DNA of 64,000 bases from Ardenticatenaceae bacterium (lineage in GTDB: Bacteria; Chloroflexota; Anaerolineae; Promineifilales; Promineifilaceae), in assembly GCA_020634245.1 (NCBI GenBank), contig JACKCC010000011.1:248001-312000 (forward strand). The letters are read 5' to 3'. A program made the translations under genes and the position numbers. A model generated the notes under the pieces. That model searched no databases. It was given only the letters and a program-made list of their open reading frames with translations, and was not told the origin of the DNA. Shown one piece after another: positions 54,270 to 62,929 of this stretch (its first letter is position 1; every line of letters starts with the position of its first letter).

Positions 54270-54340
54270 TTCCAGAGGTGACAGCCACTTAAAAATGGTC
54301 TGGATTTCGCCATCACCTCTGGAAAAAGTGACTGTCACCT
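54270..54340. other. Overlapping inverted repeats that exclude each other
   Basis: TTCCAGAGGTGA (54270-54281) pairs perfectly with TCACCTCTGGAA (54313-54324). The shared piece AGGTGACAG (54276-54284), extended by CCACT, can instead pair with AGTGACTGTCACCT (54327-54340). Both hairpins cannot form together. It lies just after the stop of the secreted-protein gene. Confidence 0.7.
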
Positions 54341-54350
54341 GAGTACAGAT

Positions 54351-54378
54351 GGGGCAAAGTTGTTTTGCCCCTTTTTTA
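54351..54378 (+). terminator. Intrinsic terminator
   Basis: GGGGCAAA (54351-54358) pairs with TTTGCCCC (54364-54371), followed by TTTTTT. It ends the plus-strand secreted-protein gene and overlaps the stop of the converging lipid kinase gene by a few bases. Confidence 0.87.
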
Positions 54379-55278
54379 TGGGGGAGAAAGCAGGGTGAGT
54401 TTTCCGGGCAGGATTTGATAAGAAATGGGCGACACGGCCGTTTCCAAAATCTCACCGTCGGCGTGAATGGGCGTGCCGGGCAGGCTCTCGATGGTCAGGC
54501 GGGATGTGCGCTTAAAGGTCACGTTGGGATGCGCGATGTGGGTGCCTTTAAGCAGCCGCAGCAAAATGGCCACTACTGTCCCTTTTGACACTTCCGGAGC
54601 CAGGACAAAATCGAAACGGCCGTCATCCACCAACGCACCGGGAGCCATCATAAAACCGCCCGTTCGCGGGCTGTTACAAACCGACAACAAATAAGTCGGT
54701 CCTTCGTAGCCGCCATCGTCCCAGGACAGCCGCATCTGCCACGCTTTCAGCTTGATAATGCCTTTCAGCAAGGCCACATAATAACGCAGTTCGCCGGAGA
54801 TGCGCTTGATTTTGATGTGTTCCAGCGTAATCATCGGCTCCATGGCCACGGCGCTGTTGTTGTTAAAATAATGAACGCGGTCGGGTAATTGAATCTGCCC
54901 CACATCCACCGGGCGCGTATGACCGGCGGCAATGACTTGTACGGCCGTTTCAATCTCACCCGGCAGGCCAACCATTTTGCTGAAATCATTAGCCGAACCG
55001 ATGGGCACAATGCCAAAGGGCACCGTTGGTCCTTCGGGACTGGCCTGGATGAGTCCGTTAACCACCTCGCTGATTGTCCCGTCGCCACCGGCCGCAATAA
55101 CGGCATCATATCCGGCCAAAACGGCCGTTCTGGCCGCCTCCGTCCCTGCCAGCGGTTTATCGGTGATGGTTAAATCGTAATCAATGCCGGCCGCCTTAAA
55201 AGCCGCTTCCACGGCCCCGGCTTTTCCTTTGGCTCCCCACCGGTTAGCGTATGGATTAAGGATGATTTTTACGTTCAT
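54376..55278 (-). CDS. Diacylglycerol/lipid kinase family protein
   Basis: The 300-aa protein has the DagK/YegS fold: NPYANRWGAKGKAGAVEAAF, the nucleotide motif AAGGDGTISEVVNGLI, FGIVPIGSANDFSKMVGLP and PGALVDDGRFDFVLAPE. Such enzymes phosphorylate diacylglycerol or related lipids. It overlaps the phosphodiesterase gene by 4 bp (translational coupling), which suggests a joint role in lipid headgroup turnover. Confidence 0.93.
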   Translation of the reverse strand: MNVKIILNPYANRWGAKGKAGAVEAAFKAAGIDYDLTITDKPLAGTEAARTAVLAGYDAVIAAGGDGTISEVVNGLIQASPEGPTVPFGIVPIGSANDFSKMVGLPGEIETAVQVIAAGHTRPVDVGQIQLPDRVHYFNNNSAVAMEPMITLEHIKIKRISGELRYYVALLKGIIKLKAWQMRLSWDDGGYEGPTYLLSVCNSPRTGGFMMAPGALVDDGRFDFVLAPEVSKGTVVAILLRLLKGTHIAHPNVTFKRTSRLTIESLPGTPIHADGEILETAVSPISYQILPGKLTLLSPP

Positions 55279-55991
55279 TGGCCTAAATTTTCCCGAATGA
55301 AATCTGGTTTGTTAGTGATCAAGCCATTGACCCCCAATTGGGCCAGCCGCTGCGCTTCGGCCGGTTCGTCTACCGTCCATACATTGGTCTTGTACCCTCG
55401 TTTTTTGGCCCACACCATATAGGCCGCGTTTACCAATGAAAAATGGGGATGGTCGGCCTCGCCATCAGCCAGCCAATAGCCGTATTTTAGCAGGCCGCTG
55501 CCACGAATAAGAGCGACCGGCACAGATTTGGGCAGCAGGCGGCGGGCACGGCGCACAGCCAGCGGATTGAATGAAGAGACGAGTACGTGGTTTTCTAACT
55601 GATAGGCGGCAATACGGTCGGCAACGGCCGTTTCCACACCCTGATCTCGCCAGCCAAAATACTTAATCTCAATGTTATAGAGCAGGCGCGGCCCCATCGA
55701 CTCAAACAGTTCATCCAGTGTAGGGATGGTCTGCCCCTGCCCGGCGTCAAACGATTGCAGCTCGGTGACCGTCAAGTCGGCCACTTTGCCCTGCCCATTG
55801 GTTGTCCGGGATATATCAAAGTCGTGAATAATGACTAAACGGCCGTCTTTGGAAAGCTGCACATCCAGTTCAATGCCATCCGCCCCTTGTTCGGCCGCCA
55901 GTTCAAAAGCCGCCAGCGTATTCTCCGGCGCATAGGCACTGGCTCCCCGATGCCCAATAATCAGCGGTTTATCCGCCCCAAACCAACCCAT
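55275..55991 (-). CDS. Glycerophosphodiester phosphodiesterase
   Basis: The 238-aa GDPD hydrolyses glycerophosphodiesters. The catalytic motif is IIGHRGASAYAPENTLAAFELA, with the metal-binding ELDVQLSKDGRLVIIHDF. No signal peptide is seen, so it acts in the cytosol. I choose ATG 55991 (GGAGGG 6 nt upstream) rather than 56039, which lies close to a terminator. It ends in the start of the lipid kinase gene. Confidence 0.95.
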   Translation of the reverse strand: MGWFGADKPLIIGHRGASAYAPENTLAAFELAAEQGADGIELDVQLSKDGRLVIIHDFDISRTTNGQGKVADLTVTELQSFDAGQGQTIPTLDELFESMGPRLLYNIEIKYFGWRDQGVETAVADRIAAYQLENHVLVSSFNPLAVRRARRLLPKSVPVALIRGSGLLKYGYWLADGEADHPHFSLVNAAYMVWAKKRGYKTNVWTVDEPAEAQRLAQLGVNGLITNKPDFIRENLGQ

Positions 55992-56045
55992 CACATACCC
56001 TCCAAAATCCAGGCCGCCTAAACAGCCCACAATCGCCATATCCCT

Positions 56046-56085
56046 AAAAACAAAAAGGCGGAAAGTGTATTGACTTTCCGCCTTT
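56046..56085 (-). terminator. Intrinsic terminator of the AAA ATPase gene
   Basis: AAAGGCGGAAAGT (56054-56066) pairs perfectly with ACTTTCCGCCTTT (56073-56085), with a U tract on the minus strand. It lies 15 bp after the ATPase stop. Confidence 0.9.
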
Positions 56086-56100
56086 ACCTTAAATCATCGC

Positions 56101-57411
56101 CTAATACAAATCAACAAAATAAGCATCCGCCGCCCGGTCGATCATCTCTTTCGACAGCTTCAACTCAACCCCAAAATATTGGGCAATATCCTTCATCTGA
56201 TCCAGCAAATCGCGCGGATGGTTCGCCCGCAGTTTTCTATTTGCCTTAACATAATACTCTTGCAGCAAATAACGAACCGCCTGTTCATCATACTGAACGC
56301 CGCGCAAGTTACACATCACCTTGAAAATATCACGGTATCCATCAAACGACGGCGAAGTTACCTCAATTTTATGCCGGATACGGCGCAAAAAAGCCTCATC
56401 AACCAAATCTCGCGGCGGCAAGTTGGTCGAAAAGACAATAAGAACTTCAAACGGCACTTCAACCTTACGCCCCGTGTGTAAAGCCAGGAAATCGATATTC
56501 TTTTCCATGGGCACAATCCAGCGATTCAACAAGTCGCGCGGCCGAATTTGCTGGCGGCCGAAGTCATCAATCAAGAACATGCCCCCGTTGGCCTTCATTT
56601 GAAACGGCGCTTCATAATATTTGTTGTTGGGGTCGTAAACCAATTCCAGCCCATCCAACGTCAATTCACCGCCAACCATAATGACCGGCCGTTTAATCCG
56701 CACCCAACGAGCATCTGGCCGCCGCGCCCCTAACGAACCGGTCACCCCCCGCCCAATCGAGTCTTCCTGCGGTACAATGACATGGTTAATCTCGTCATAT
56801 ACTTTAATAATCTGGCCATCGACTTCTACGGCATAGGGGATATATATGTCATTTTTCAAAATCATACGGCCGATGCTTTCGGCAATGGTGGTTTTACCGT
56901 TGCCGGGAGGACCATATAAAAAGATGGACTTTCCAGAGTTAACGGCCGGACCAATTTTAGAAAAAACGGATTCTTCTAAAACCAAATGGGATAATGCCTG
57001 CTTCATGATGGTGGGATTAACTTGCAGTTGTTTTCCACCCTGGGCATTTACCGCCTGCACGTAATCATCCCAGGAAACGGGAGCCGGCCCGGTGTAAGTT
57101 GTTCTTTCCATCTGCTCACGGGCGCGGGTAATCCCTTTGCCGGTGATGGAATAGCGGTAAGATGCCGATCCCAGGCCGCCAGACCCTTTAACCTCGCACA
57201 TTTGTTCCCGCTTCAAGGAATCCATCACCGGACTCACAACCGTTTGAAACGGCAAATGCATTAATGAGGCAATTTCATGGCCGGTTAACTCACCGCGATT
57301 ATAGAGAAACTTTAACGCCAAATCTTCAACAAAAATAGCGCTTAATCTGGTATCTTCAATGCTTTGAATAGGAGCAGGAGTCCAATCGACTAAAGTTTGT
57401 TCAGCAACCAT
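56101..57411 (-). CDS. AAA-type ATPase with N-terminal winged-helix-like domain
   Basis: Residues about 20-105 of 436 look like a winged helix (LALKFLYNRGELTGHEIASLMHLPFQTVVSPVMDSLKREQ) and the rest is an AAA domain: Walker A 167-174 (GPPGNGKT), Walker B around 277-283 (GGMFLIDDF), sensor-1 N330 (VFSTNLPP) and the arginine-bearing DEAFLRRIRHKIE. A C-terminal small domain (YVKANRKLRANHPRDLLDQM) follows. I do not recall a function for this family; it is soluble. It might act as a chaperone-like ATPase or regulator. It stands alone between two terminators. Confidence 0.88.
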   Translation of the reverse strand: MVAEQTLVDWTPAPIQSIEDTRLSAIFVEDLALKFLYNRGELTGHEIASLMHLPFQTVVSPVMDSLKREQMCEVKGSGGLGSASYRYSITGKGITRAREQMERTTYTGPAPVSWDDYVQAVNAQGGKQLQVNPTIMKQALSHLVLEESVFSKIGPAVNSGKSIFLYGPPGNGKTTIAESIGRMILKNDIYIPYAVEVDGQIIKVYDEINHVIVPQEDSIGRGVTGSLGARRPDARWVRIKRPVIMVGGELTLDGLELVYDPNNKYYEAPFQMKANGGMFLIDDFGRQQIRPRDLLNRWIVPMEKNIDFLALHTGRKVEVPFEVLIVFSTNLPPRDLVDEAFLRRIRHKIEVTSPSFDGYRDIFKVMCNLRGVQYDEQAVRYLLQEYYVKANRKLRANHPRDLLDQMKDIAQYFGVELKLSKEMIDRAADAYFVDLY

Positions 57412-57787
57412 GGTTTAGTTTTCTCCCCAATATATCATCCGAACGCTGCCCTACACTGACTATAAAGTTCAGTCGAAGGCAAAACCCGTCGAAGCCCGGC
57501 TGCCTGCGACATTTTCTGGCAACGTTCTATACCGTTACAAGTAATTTCAACTTTCTGCTTGATGTTTGAAATAAAGTTTAAATCCATACTTTTACAAGCA
57601 CAATCAACTTGTTTATAGAGTTGATATTCGATGACGTACAGAATAACCTTCGCCCCCACTGCTAATAATATCTGTCCAACATGAAGTATTATAGCACAAC
57701 CCATCTAAACTCAATGAGTTATTTCTTAATCTTGTGGCGGCCAGCTAAAGGGGGAACGGCCGTAACAACTCCTGCTACAATATCAAA
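57412..57787. other. Intergenic region with short inverted words
   Basis: Apart from an ACGGCCGT site near 57757 and words such as CGTCGAAGCCCGG and AGTCGAAGGC that resemble dispersed CTTCGAC repeats, I see nothing. An 89-codon minus-strand frame here (57435-57704) has no convincing ribosome site or domain and is not called. Confidence 0.45.
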
Positions 57788-57816
57788 CAAAAAAGGGCGT
57801 TGCAGACAACGCCCCC
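57788..57816 (-). terminator. Intrinsic terminator
   Basis: GGGCGTTG (57795-57802) pairs with CAACGCCC (57807-57814) with a 4-nt loop; AAAAAA on the left gives the U tract on the minus strand. It ends the 356-aa hypothetical gene. Confidence 0.87.
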
Positions 57817-57842
57817 ACAAGAAAAATATCCATCTTAGAAGT

Positions 57843-58913
57843 TTAACCGGCCGGTTTGAGGGAGATTTGGATATCCTCCTCATCCAGTCTTCGAGCGGTT
57901 ACTTGTACTTTGTCGTTGGCATCAAAGGTATCTTCCAGCCAACGCCGTACGGCCGGACTAAGAACGACACGTGCCTGATCGTTAGGCACAAGCCGCCAGA
58001 CACTGCTGCCTTTGTCATAAACGCCATTGTAGTAAATGGTGACTGGCCGGGTTTCGGTACGGGAATTAATGGCGAAAAAGGGCCAATGTTCCGAGGTAAG
58101 GTTGATAAAACCCCGGCGTAGGTGCAGCGGTTTTAACTCGGCGACATACACAAACCCCTCTTCCGATTCGATGGCCAGTTGGGTTTCTGTAATTGGGGCT
58201 TCTTCTGCCTTGGGTATGGGTTTGCTCCGAGGTTTGACTTTAGCTTTCTTTTTGGACTGCCCGGTTAAGAAATCGAAAACGGGCATCATGATATCGATAT
58301 GTTCAAGCATAACGGAGATTACGGCCGTTCCCATAACCGAAATTTGCTCCGACGAGAAGCGGCGGCTGAGGTAGAAAGGCGTCACCCACTGGGCCTCGTC
58401 ATTCAAGTAAGCGGCTTTACTAAACAGGGCTACGGCCGCTTCTTCATCCAGCGCAGTAATACTATCCTTGAACAAATCCTGGTAATGCGTTTTTTCGCCC
58501 GATTCCTCATCAATTTGCATTTGCTGGACCCGCAGCGACCACTCCGGGCCTAGTTCCGTAATTAAACGATGGCAAATAACCGGCTGCTGTTCGGCCAGCG
58601 ATAACCCTTTGGCCAACCCCTTTTTATCTTGAATGGCCAACTGCACTTCCAGGCTTAACGGCCGTGCCAGAAAAGTAATATAAGCACCGGCTTCATCACC
58701 CTCCGCCTCGGCCAGGAAAACCGTCTGACTTTCACGATTCACACCAGCCACTGGCAGCTTCTCGCGTACAGAATGCGGCAGGGATTTATGCAGCTCCCGA
58801 ATAAATAATTCTAATTGGGACAAAGCAAATTTAATTGCCGTCTCTTCACCAGCCCAGCCAAACGCCACAAAAACAGGCATAGACAGGCCAGTAAATTCTT
58901 GTGTTTCATCCAT
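57843..58913 (-). CDS. Hypothetical protein
   Basis: The 356-aa protein is not recognised. It is soluble, with an N-terminal mixed alpha/beta region (residues 1-170), a predicted helical middle (DSITALDEEAAVALFSKAA), a Lys/Pro-rich linker (KKKAKVKPRSKPIPKAEE near residue 232) and a C-terminal beta-rich part (residues about 250-356). It probably has a house-keeping or regulatory role; nothing shows which. It is a single gene with its own terminator. Confidence 0.75.
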   Translation of the reverse strand: MDETQEFTGLSMPVFVAFGWAGEETAIKFALSQLELFIRELHKSLPHSVREKLPVAGVNRESQTVFLAEAEGDEAGAYITFLARPLSLEVQLAIQDKKGLAKGLSLAEQQPVICHRLITELGPEWSLRVQQMQIDEESGEKTHYQDLFKDSITALDEEAAVALFSKAAYLNDEAQWVTPFYLSRRFSSEQISVMGTAVISVMLEHIDIMMPVFDFLTGQSKKKAKVKPRSKPIPKAEEAPITETQLAIESEEGFVYVAELKPLHLRRGFINLTSEHWPFFAINSRTETRPVTIYYNGVYDKGSSVWRLVPNDQARVVLSPAVRRWLEDTFDANDKVQVTARRLDEEDIQISLKPAG

Positions 58914-59192
58914 CTTTCACAAATCCTTACTTCAACCTAGTTTTTTAGGGTGTCGTGACACCAATGATTTTGCGTGGTTTCCTATCTACATAAAGTATAA
59001 TTGGGGATGTACGTTCTGAGGTTATACAGCCAGGGTTATACAACTTGTAGTGTGCAATCTTTCTCTAAATTTTAACAGAGAGTTGGCAAGTTGGCGAGTT
59101 TGGAGAAATTGGTTGGAAGGTTTGGTTTGTTGGTTGGTCGGTTAATTATTGACCAACAAACCAACCAACAAACTAACAAACCAACACCATAT
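58914..59192. other. Intergenic region with TTGG-rich inverted repeat
   Basis: GGTTTGTTGGTTGGTC near 59129-59144 faces GACCAACAAACCAACC near 59151-59166, so a hairpin can form after the thiolase stop on the minus strand. The sequence is simple, built from repeated TTGG/CCAA words. No gene is supported. Confidence 0.5.
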
Positions 59193-60428
59193 CTACATCA
59201 TTTCCACAGCCATCGCCACCGCTTCGCCGCCGCCGAGGCACAAAGAAGCCAATCCTCGCCTCAAGCCGCGATTTTGCAGCGCGTACAGCAGGGTAACCAG
59301 CACCCGCGCGCCACTGGCTCCGATAGGATGCCCCAGCGCGATAGCACCGCCATTAACGTTGACCTTATCCCAATTCCAATCATACCCTTTTTGCGTCAAT
59401 TCCACGCCGTTGGCCAATGCTTGGGCAGCAAAAGCCTCGTTCAATTCAATGAGATCAACATCGGCCAGGGACCAGCCAATCTTATCCAACAATCGGGGCA
59501 TGGCACGAGCCGGCGCAGCAAACAACCACTGCGGATCCACGGCCGCATGGGTATAGCCGACGATGCGGGCCATTGGCTTTAGACCCTGCCGTTCCGCTTC
59601 AGCCAGGCTGGTAACGACGACAGCAGCCGCGCCATCATTAATACCGGGCGCATTGCCGGCCGTCACCAGGCCATCCTTGACAAAAGCAGGCGGCAGCTTG
59701 CCCAATCCTTCCAGGCTGGTGCCCAGTTCATAACTGCCATTGCTGAATGTGGCCCGAATGGGTTCATCAATGGTAACGAAGGTAGACCCTTTGCGGGTTT
59801 TGATTTCGACAGGCACGATTTCATCCTGGAAACGGCCGTTCACCGTTGCTTCAGCCGCTAATTGATGACTGCGCAGGGCAAATTCGTCCATCGCCTGCCG
59901 GGTAATATCGAACTGCTGGGCGATAAACTCGGCGGCATTACCCATCGGCCACTCCATGAACGAACACCACAGCCCATCCTTCATCAGCGAGTCCTGCACG
60001 GCCGCATCGCCAAAACGCAATCCCTGCCGGGCATTGGGCAGCAAATAAGGCGCATTGGTCATACTTTCCATGCCGCCGGCCACGAAAACGTTGGCTTCAC
60101 CAGCGATGATAGCGTTGGCGGCCATCATGACTGATTTCAGGCCAGAGCCGCATACCTTGTTTACAGCGGCGGCACCTACTGTATTGGGCAGGCCACCACG
60201 CAGCGCTGCCTGCCGGGCAGGCGCCTGCCCTACCCCGGCCTGGACAACATTGCCCATAATAACTTCGTAAACGGTTTCGGGAGCAACGCTGGCGCGGGAA
60301 ACGGCCGTTCTCACGACCAACCCTCCCAAATCCGGCGCACTCAAACTACCCAACGCCCCCATCAACTTACCGGTTGGCGTCCGCACCGCACCGACAATGA
60401 CAACTTCCTGCTCTTTACTTGTGCTCAT
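59193..60428 (-). CDS. Thiolase (acetyl-CoA C-acetyltransferase)
   Basis: A 411-aa thiolase that condenses or cleaves acyl-CoA. The nucleophile C93 lies in NKVCGSGLKSV; NVNGGAIALGHPIGASGARV carries the catalytic His, and CLGGGEAVA the second Cys. I choose ATG 60428 (AAGGAG upstream) over 60470, which would add 14 residues with no motif. No fatty-acid or PHB genes adjoin, so degradative and biosynthetic roles cannot be separated. Confidence 0.96.
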   Translation of the reverse strand: MSTSKEQEVVIVGAVRTPTGKLMGALGSLSAPDLGGLVVRTAVSRASVAPETVYEVIMGNVVQAGVGQAPARQAALRGGLPNTVGAAAVNKVCGSGLKSVMMAANAIIAGEANVFVAGGMESMTNAPYLLPNARQGLRFGDAAVQDSLMKDGLWCSFMEWPMGNAAEFIAQQFDITRQAMDEFALRSHQLAAEATVNGRFQDEIVPVEIKTRKGSTFVTIDEPIRATFSNGSYELGTSLEGLGKLPPAFVKDGLVTAGNAPGINDGAAAVVVTSLAEAERQGLKPMARIVGYTHAAVDPQWLFAAPARAMPRLLDKIGWSLADVDLIELNEAFAAQALANGVELTQKGYDWNWDKVNVNGGAIALGHPIGASGARVLVTLLYALQNRGLRRGLASLCLGGGEAVAMAVEMM

Positions 60429-60561
60429 AAATGACTCCTTCTTTCGTGGGAAATAGTTTGTCAGGGACAAAACATGTTTGTCTTATTGTAACGCAAATTG
60501 GTTGCACAGAGGGAACAACAACTTCATTTATGTTTTGGCCAACGCCAGGCACTGGAGACTC

Positions 60562-60600
60562 AAAAAGCACCTGACCTGTTGGAGAAAGATCAGATGCTTT
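60562..60600 (-). terminator. Intrinsic terminator of the pilin-PA14 operon
   Basis: AAAGCACCTGA (60564-60574) pairs with TCAGATGCTTT (60590-60600) with one mismatch. On the minus strand a short U run follows. It lies about 20 bp after the stop of the small membrane protein gene. Confidence 0.75.
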
Positions 60601-60620
60601 CTTCGTTAATGGTTTATTTT

Positions 60621-60947
60621 TCAGTGGATAGGAGGGGCGGAAGGAGGCGGCGGTAAATCGTCTTCGATTTGCTGGAGGGCCGCTGGTAAAGGAATCGGAC
60701 CGCCATCGTATTGGTTAACGGCCGTTATCCCCTGCACAATTAACTGCCCCATAATCACCAAAGCCATCAGAATCACCAGTCCGCGAACGAGCATGATCCG
60801 ATAGCGCCGGAACCCGCTGTATTTTATTTTAATACGCTGCCAAAGCGGCATAGCCGGGGCGACAACGGCCGTTTCCTGGGCTTCATCCAATCCATCCCGC
60901 AGCGCTTCCAGAATGTTTGTTTCCCGTTCCCGATCGTAATCATTCAT
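60621..60947 (-). CDS. Small single-span membrane protein
   Basis: The 108-aa product has an acidic N-terminal part (NDYDRERETNILEALRDG), one membrane helix (LVRGLVILMALVIMGQLIV) and a short Pro-rich tail (DDLPPPPSAPPIH). I do not recognise it. It follows the pilin-PA14 gene by 26 bp and has a GGAGG 8 nt upstream of ATG 60947 (the longer frame from 60983 overlaps the preceding gene). It may be an accessory of the surface protein. Confidence 0.8.
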   Translation of the reverse strand: MNDYDRERETNILEALRDGLDEAQETAVVAPAMPLWQRIKIKYSGFRRYRIMLVRGLVILMALVIMGQLIVQGITAVNQYDGGPIPLPAALQQIEDDLPPPPSAPPIH

Positions 60948-60973
60948 CTTGCAAACCTCCACCAATCCGCCGC

Positions 60974-62794
60974 TTATTTCCACCCAACAACGGCTTTAGC
61001 ATTACCGCCACCCTCATAATAGTTAACTACAATCTCATGTTCGCCAGCGGCGAGTTCCGTTTCGACCACATGAGTCACCGAGTTTTGCGGAACCCAGGCA
61101 CTAATCACCATTTTGCCATCCACAAACAACTGCACACCATCGTCCGTAGTGGTTGTGAATGTCGTTGTCCCCCCTGCAAATTGGAATCGCCCCTGCCAGC
61201 GCACAGAAAAATTGTCAGATACCATGCCTGCAAGTGGCGCGTTTCCGCTCCAATCATAGTTGATGCTGTTCTCACAGCGCACCACAACCGGCGTATCGTT
61301 CAGATACCGGTTGTTGTAATATTCAGCCAGGAACTGGCCAGTAGGGCAGTTGGTGATTCCTTGTTCCCAATTAAGGCGGGCAACAGCCTGATCACCCTGT
61401 TCATAATATTCCATTTTGATTTTGTGTTCACCGGCATTCAGGCTGGTGCGGTAAGCATAAGTTTGTGCTACCTGTGGAATCCAGGCATCCACCACTAGTT
61501 TGTCATCAAACCAAAGCCGCACGCCATCATCGGCCGTTGTCCGAACGACGTAATCACCTTGAGCAAACTGGTACGTGCCGCTCCACCGCACCGAGAAGTT
61601 ATTGCTGTTAATGCCTGTGACGGGGCTGCCGCTGCCCCAATTGTAGTCAACGGCCGTTTCACAGCGCACAACCACCGGATCACCACTCAAATTGGCATTG
61701 TTGAAATACTCAGCCAAAAACTGGCCGGTCGGGCAAGAATCGATTACCTGTTCCCAGCCGAGTTTGGCAACCGCGTTCCCGTACGCCTCAAAATATTCCA
61801 CCTTGACTTCATGATTACCGGCCTTCAACGTTTTGCGGGAAGTATAAGTCGTTTGTACTTGCAGTTTCCAGGCATCGGTCATCAGTTCGCCGTCCAGCCA
61901 AAAACGGATGCCGTCATCGGCCGTGGTACGGAAAACATACGTACCTGCCGCAAACTGAACCAGTCCTGTCCACCGGGCTGAAAAATTATTAGAACTAATA
62001 CCATCGCCGGGGCTGCCCGATGTCCAATCGTTGTTGATAGCTTCTTCGCAGCGAGTAAGCGCCGGTTCGCCGGCCAAATCACGATTGTCGAAATATTCGG
62101 CCAGATATTGATTGGTGCTGCAAGGGTTTAGTGTAATGATGATTTCATCCTGACTGGTAGGAACTACATCCGACCACTGGGTTTTATTATCGGCATCCAC
62201 CCGGAATTTAACATCGGCATCGACCAGTTCAATGACCAGCACGCCGGTTTCATCGGTCTGGCCGGTGACGTCCATGTACTCATCATCTTCGGTGTAAACG
62301 TAAACCGGGACGGCGGCCACGCCATTACCGGCCGTGTCTTGCACGGTTACTTTGAATGGCGCCTGCCCGGTTTGAATTTCCACAATGTTTTGGCCAGGGT
62401 AGGCGACAGCATCGGACCAGAAATAGTGCAGTTGGTGCAGGGCCAGAAATTGGTAACGGCCGTCTTCCAACTGAAACACCGCATTACCATTGCCGTCCGT
62501 ATCAACAAACATCTCCAGGTAATCACCCTGGTCTGAGTAGGCAAACACCCGCGATCCGCCAATCCCTTCGCGGCCGGCATCCAGCACCGTTACCACAAGC
62601 GTCTTGGCTTCCGCGCCGTCATTGCCCCCCCAATTCAATTTTTGCAGCGCCTTGACAATTTGATCGCCAACCGAAGTCAGGGCAAGCACAGCCGCCAGAG
62701 CAGCCAACATCAATAAAATGGCGTACTCGACCAGACCCTGGCCGTTTTGCGCCGGCTTGTTTTTATTAGTTTGACAGTTGAAGCACTGGACCAT
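60974..62794 (-). CDS. Flp-type pilin N-terminus fused to three PA14 domains
   Basis: Residues 1-50 of 606 have the class III (Flp) prepilin signal NGQGLVEYAILLMLAALAAVL; cleavage would be after G18, with E23 as the +5 Glu. Two carboxypeptidase-regulatory-like beta-sandwiches follow (about 60-145 and 145-222). Then come three PA14 domains (about 228-350, 355-475, 482-606) with repeated QYLAEYFDN/QFLAEYFNN/QFLAEYYNN and TADDGIRFWLDG/TADDGVRLWFDD/TTDDGVQLFVDG. PA14 domains bind carbohydrates. The protein is likely a tip adhesin or a pilus-linked surface protein. A prepilin-peptidase-like C-terminus is encoded at the right edge of the window. Confidence 0.9.
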   Translation of the reverse strand: MVQCFNCQTNKNKPAQNGQGLVEYAILLMLAALAAVLALTSVGDQIVKALQKLNWGGNDGAEAKTLVVTVLDAGREGIGGSRVFAYSDQGDYLEMFVDTDGNGNAVFQLEDGRYQFLALHQLHYFWSDAVAYPGQNIVEIQTGQAPFKVTVQDTAGNGVAAVPVYVYTEDDEYMDVTGQTDETGVLVIELVDADVKFRVDADNKTQWSDVVPTSQDEIIITLNPCSTNQYLAEYFDNRDLAGEPALTRCEEAINNDWTSGSPGDGISSNNFSARWTGLVQFAAGTYVFRTTADDGIRFWLDGELMTDAWKLQVQTTYTSRKTLKAGNHEVKVEYFEAYGNAVAKLGWEQVIDSCPTGQFLAEYFNNANLSGDPVVVRCETAVDYNWGSGSPVTGINSNNFSVRWSGTYQFAQGDYVVRTTADDGVRLWFDDKLVVDAWIPQVAQTYAYRTSLNAGEHKIKMEYYEQGDQAVARLNWEQGITNCPTGQFLAEYYNNRYLNDTPVVVRCENSINYDWSGNAPLAGMVSDNFSVRWQGRFQFAGGTTTFTTTTDDGVQLFVDGKMVISAWVPQNSVTHVVETELAAGEHEIVVNYYEGGGNAKAVVGWK

Positions 62795-62929
62795 GTTTAT
62801 AACCTTCGCGCTAAAATTTGATCATTTCAATGGTATCATGCGCCCGTATGAAGGTGTATAGGATAGTTGTACAGAACAAAGATGAAATAGTAGACGGCCG
62901 TTTCCCCATCGCATACAATTCAATTCATT

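Noticed and set aside
57435..57704. 89-codon minus-strand open frame
   Set aside because: No ribosome site, no recognisable motif, and it overlaps repeat-like words in an otherwise empty gap.
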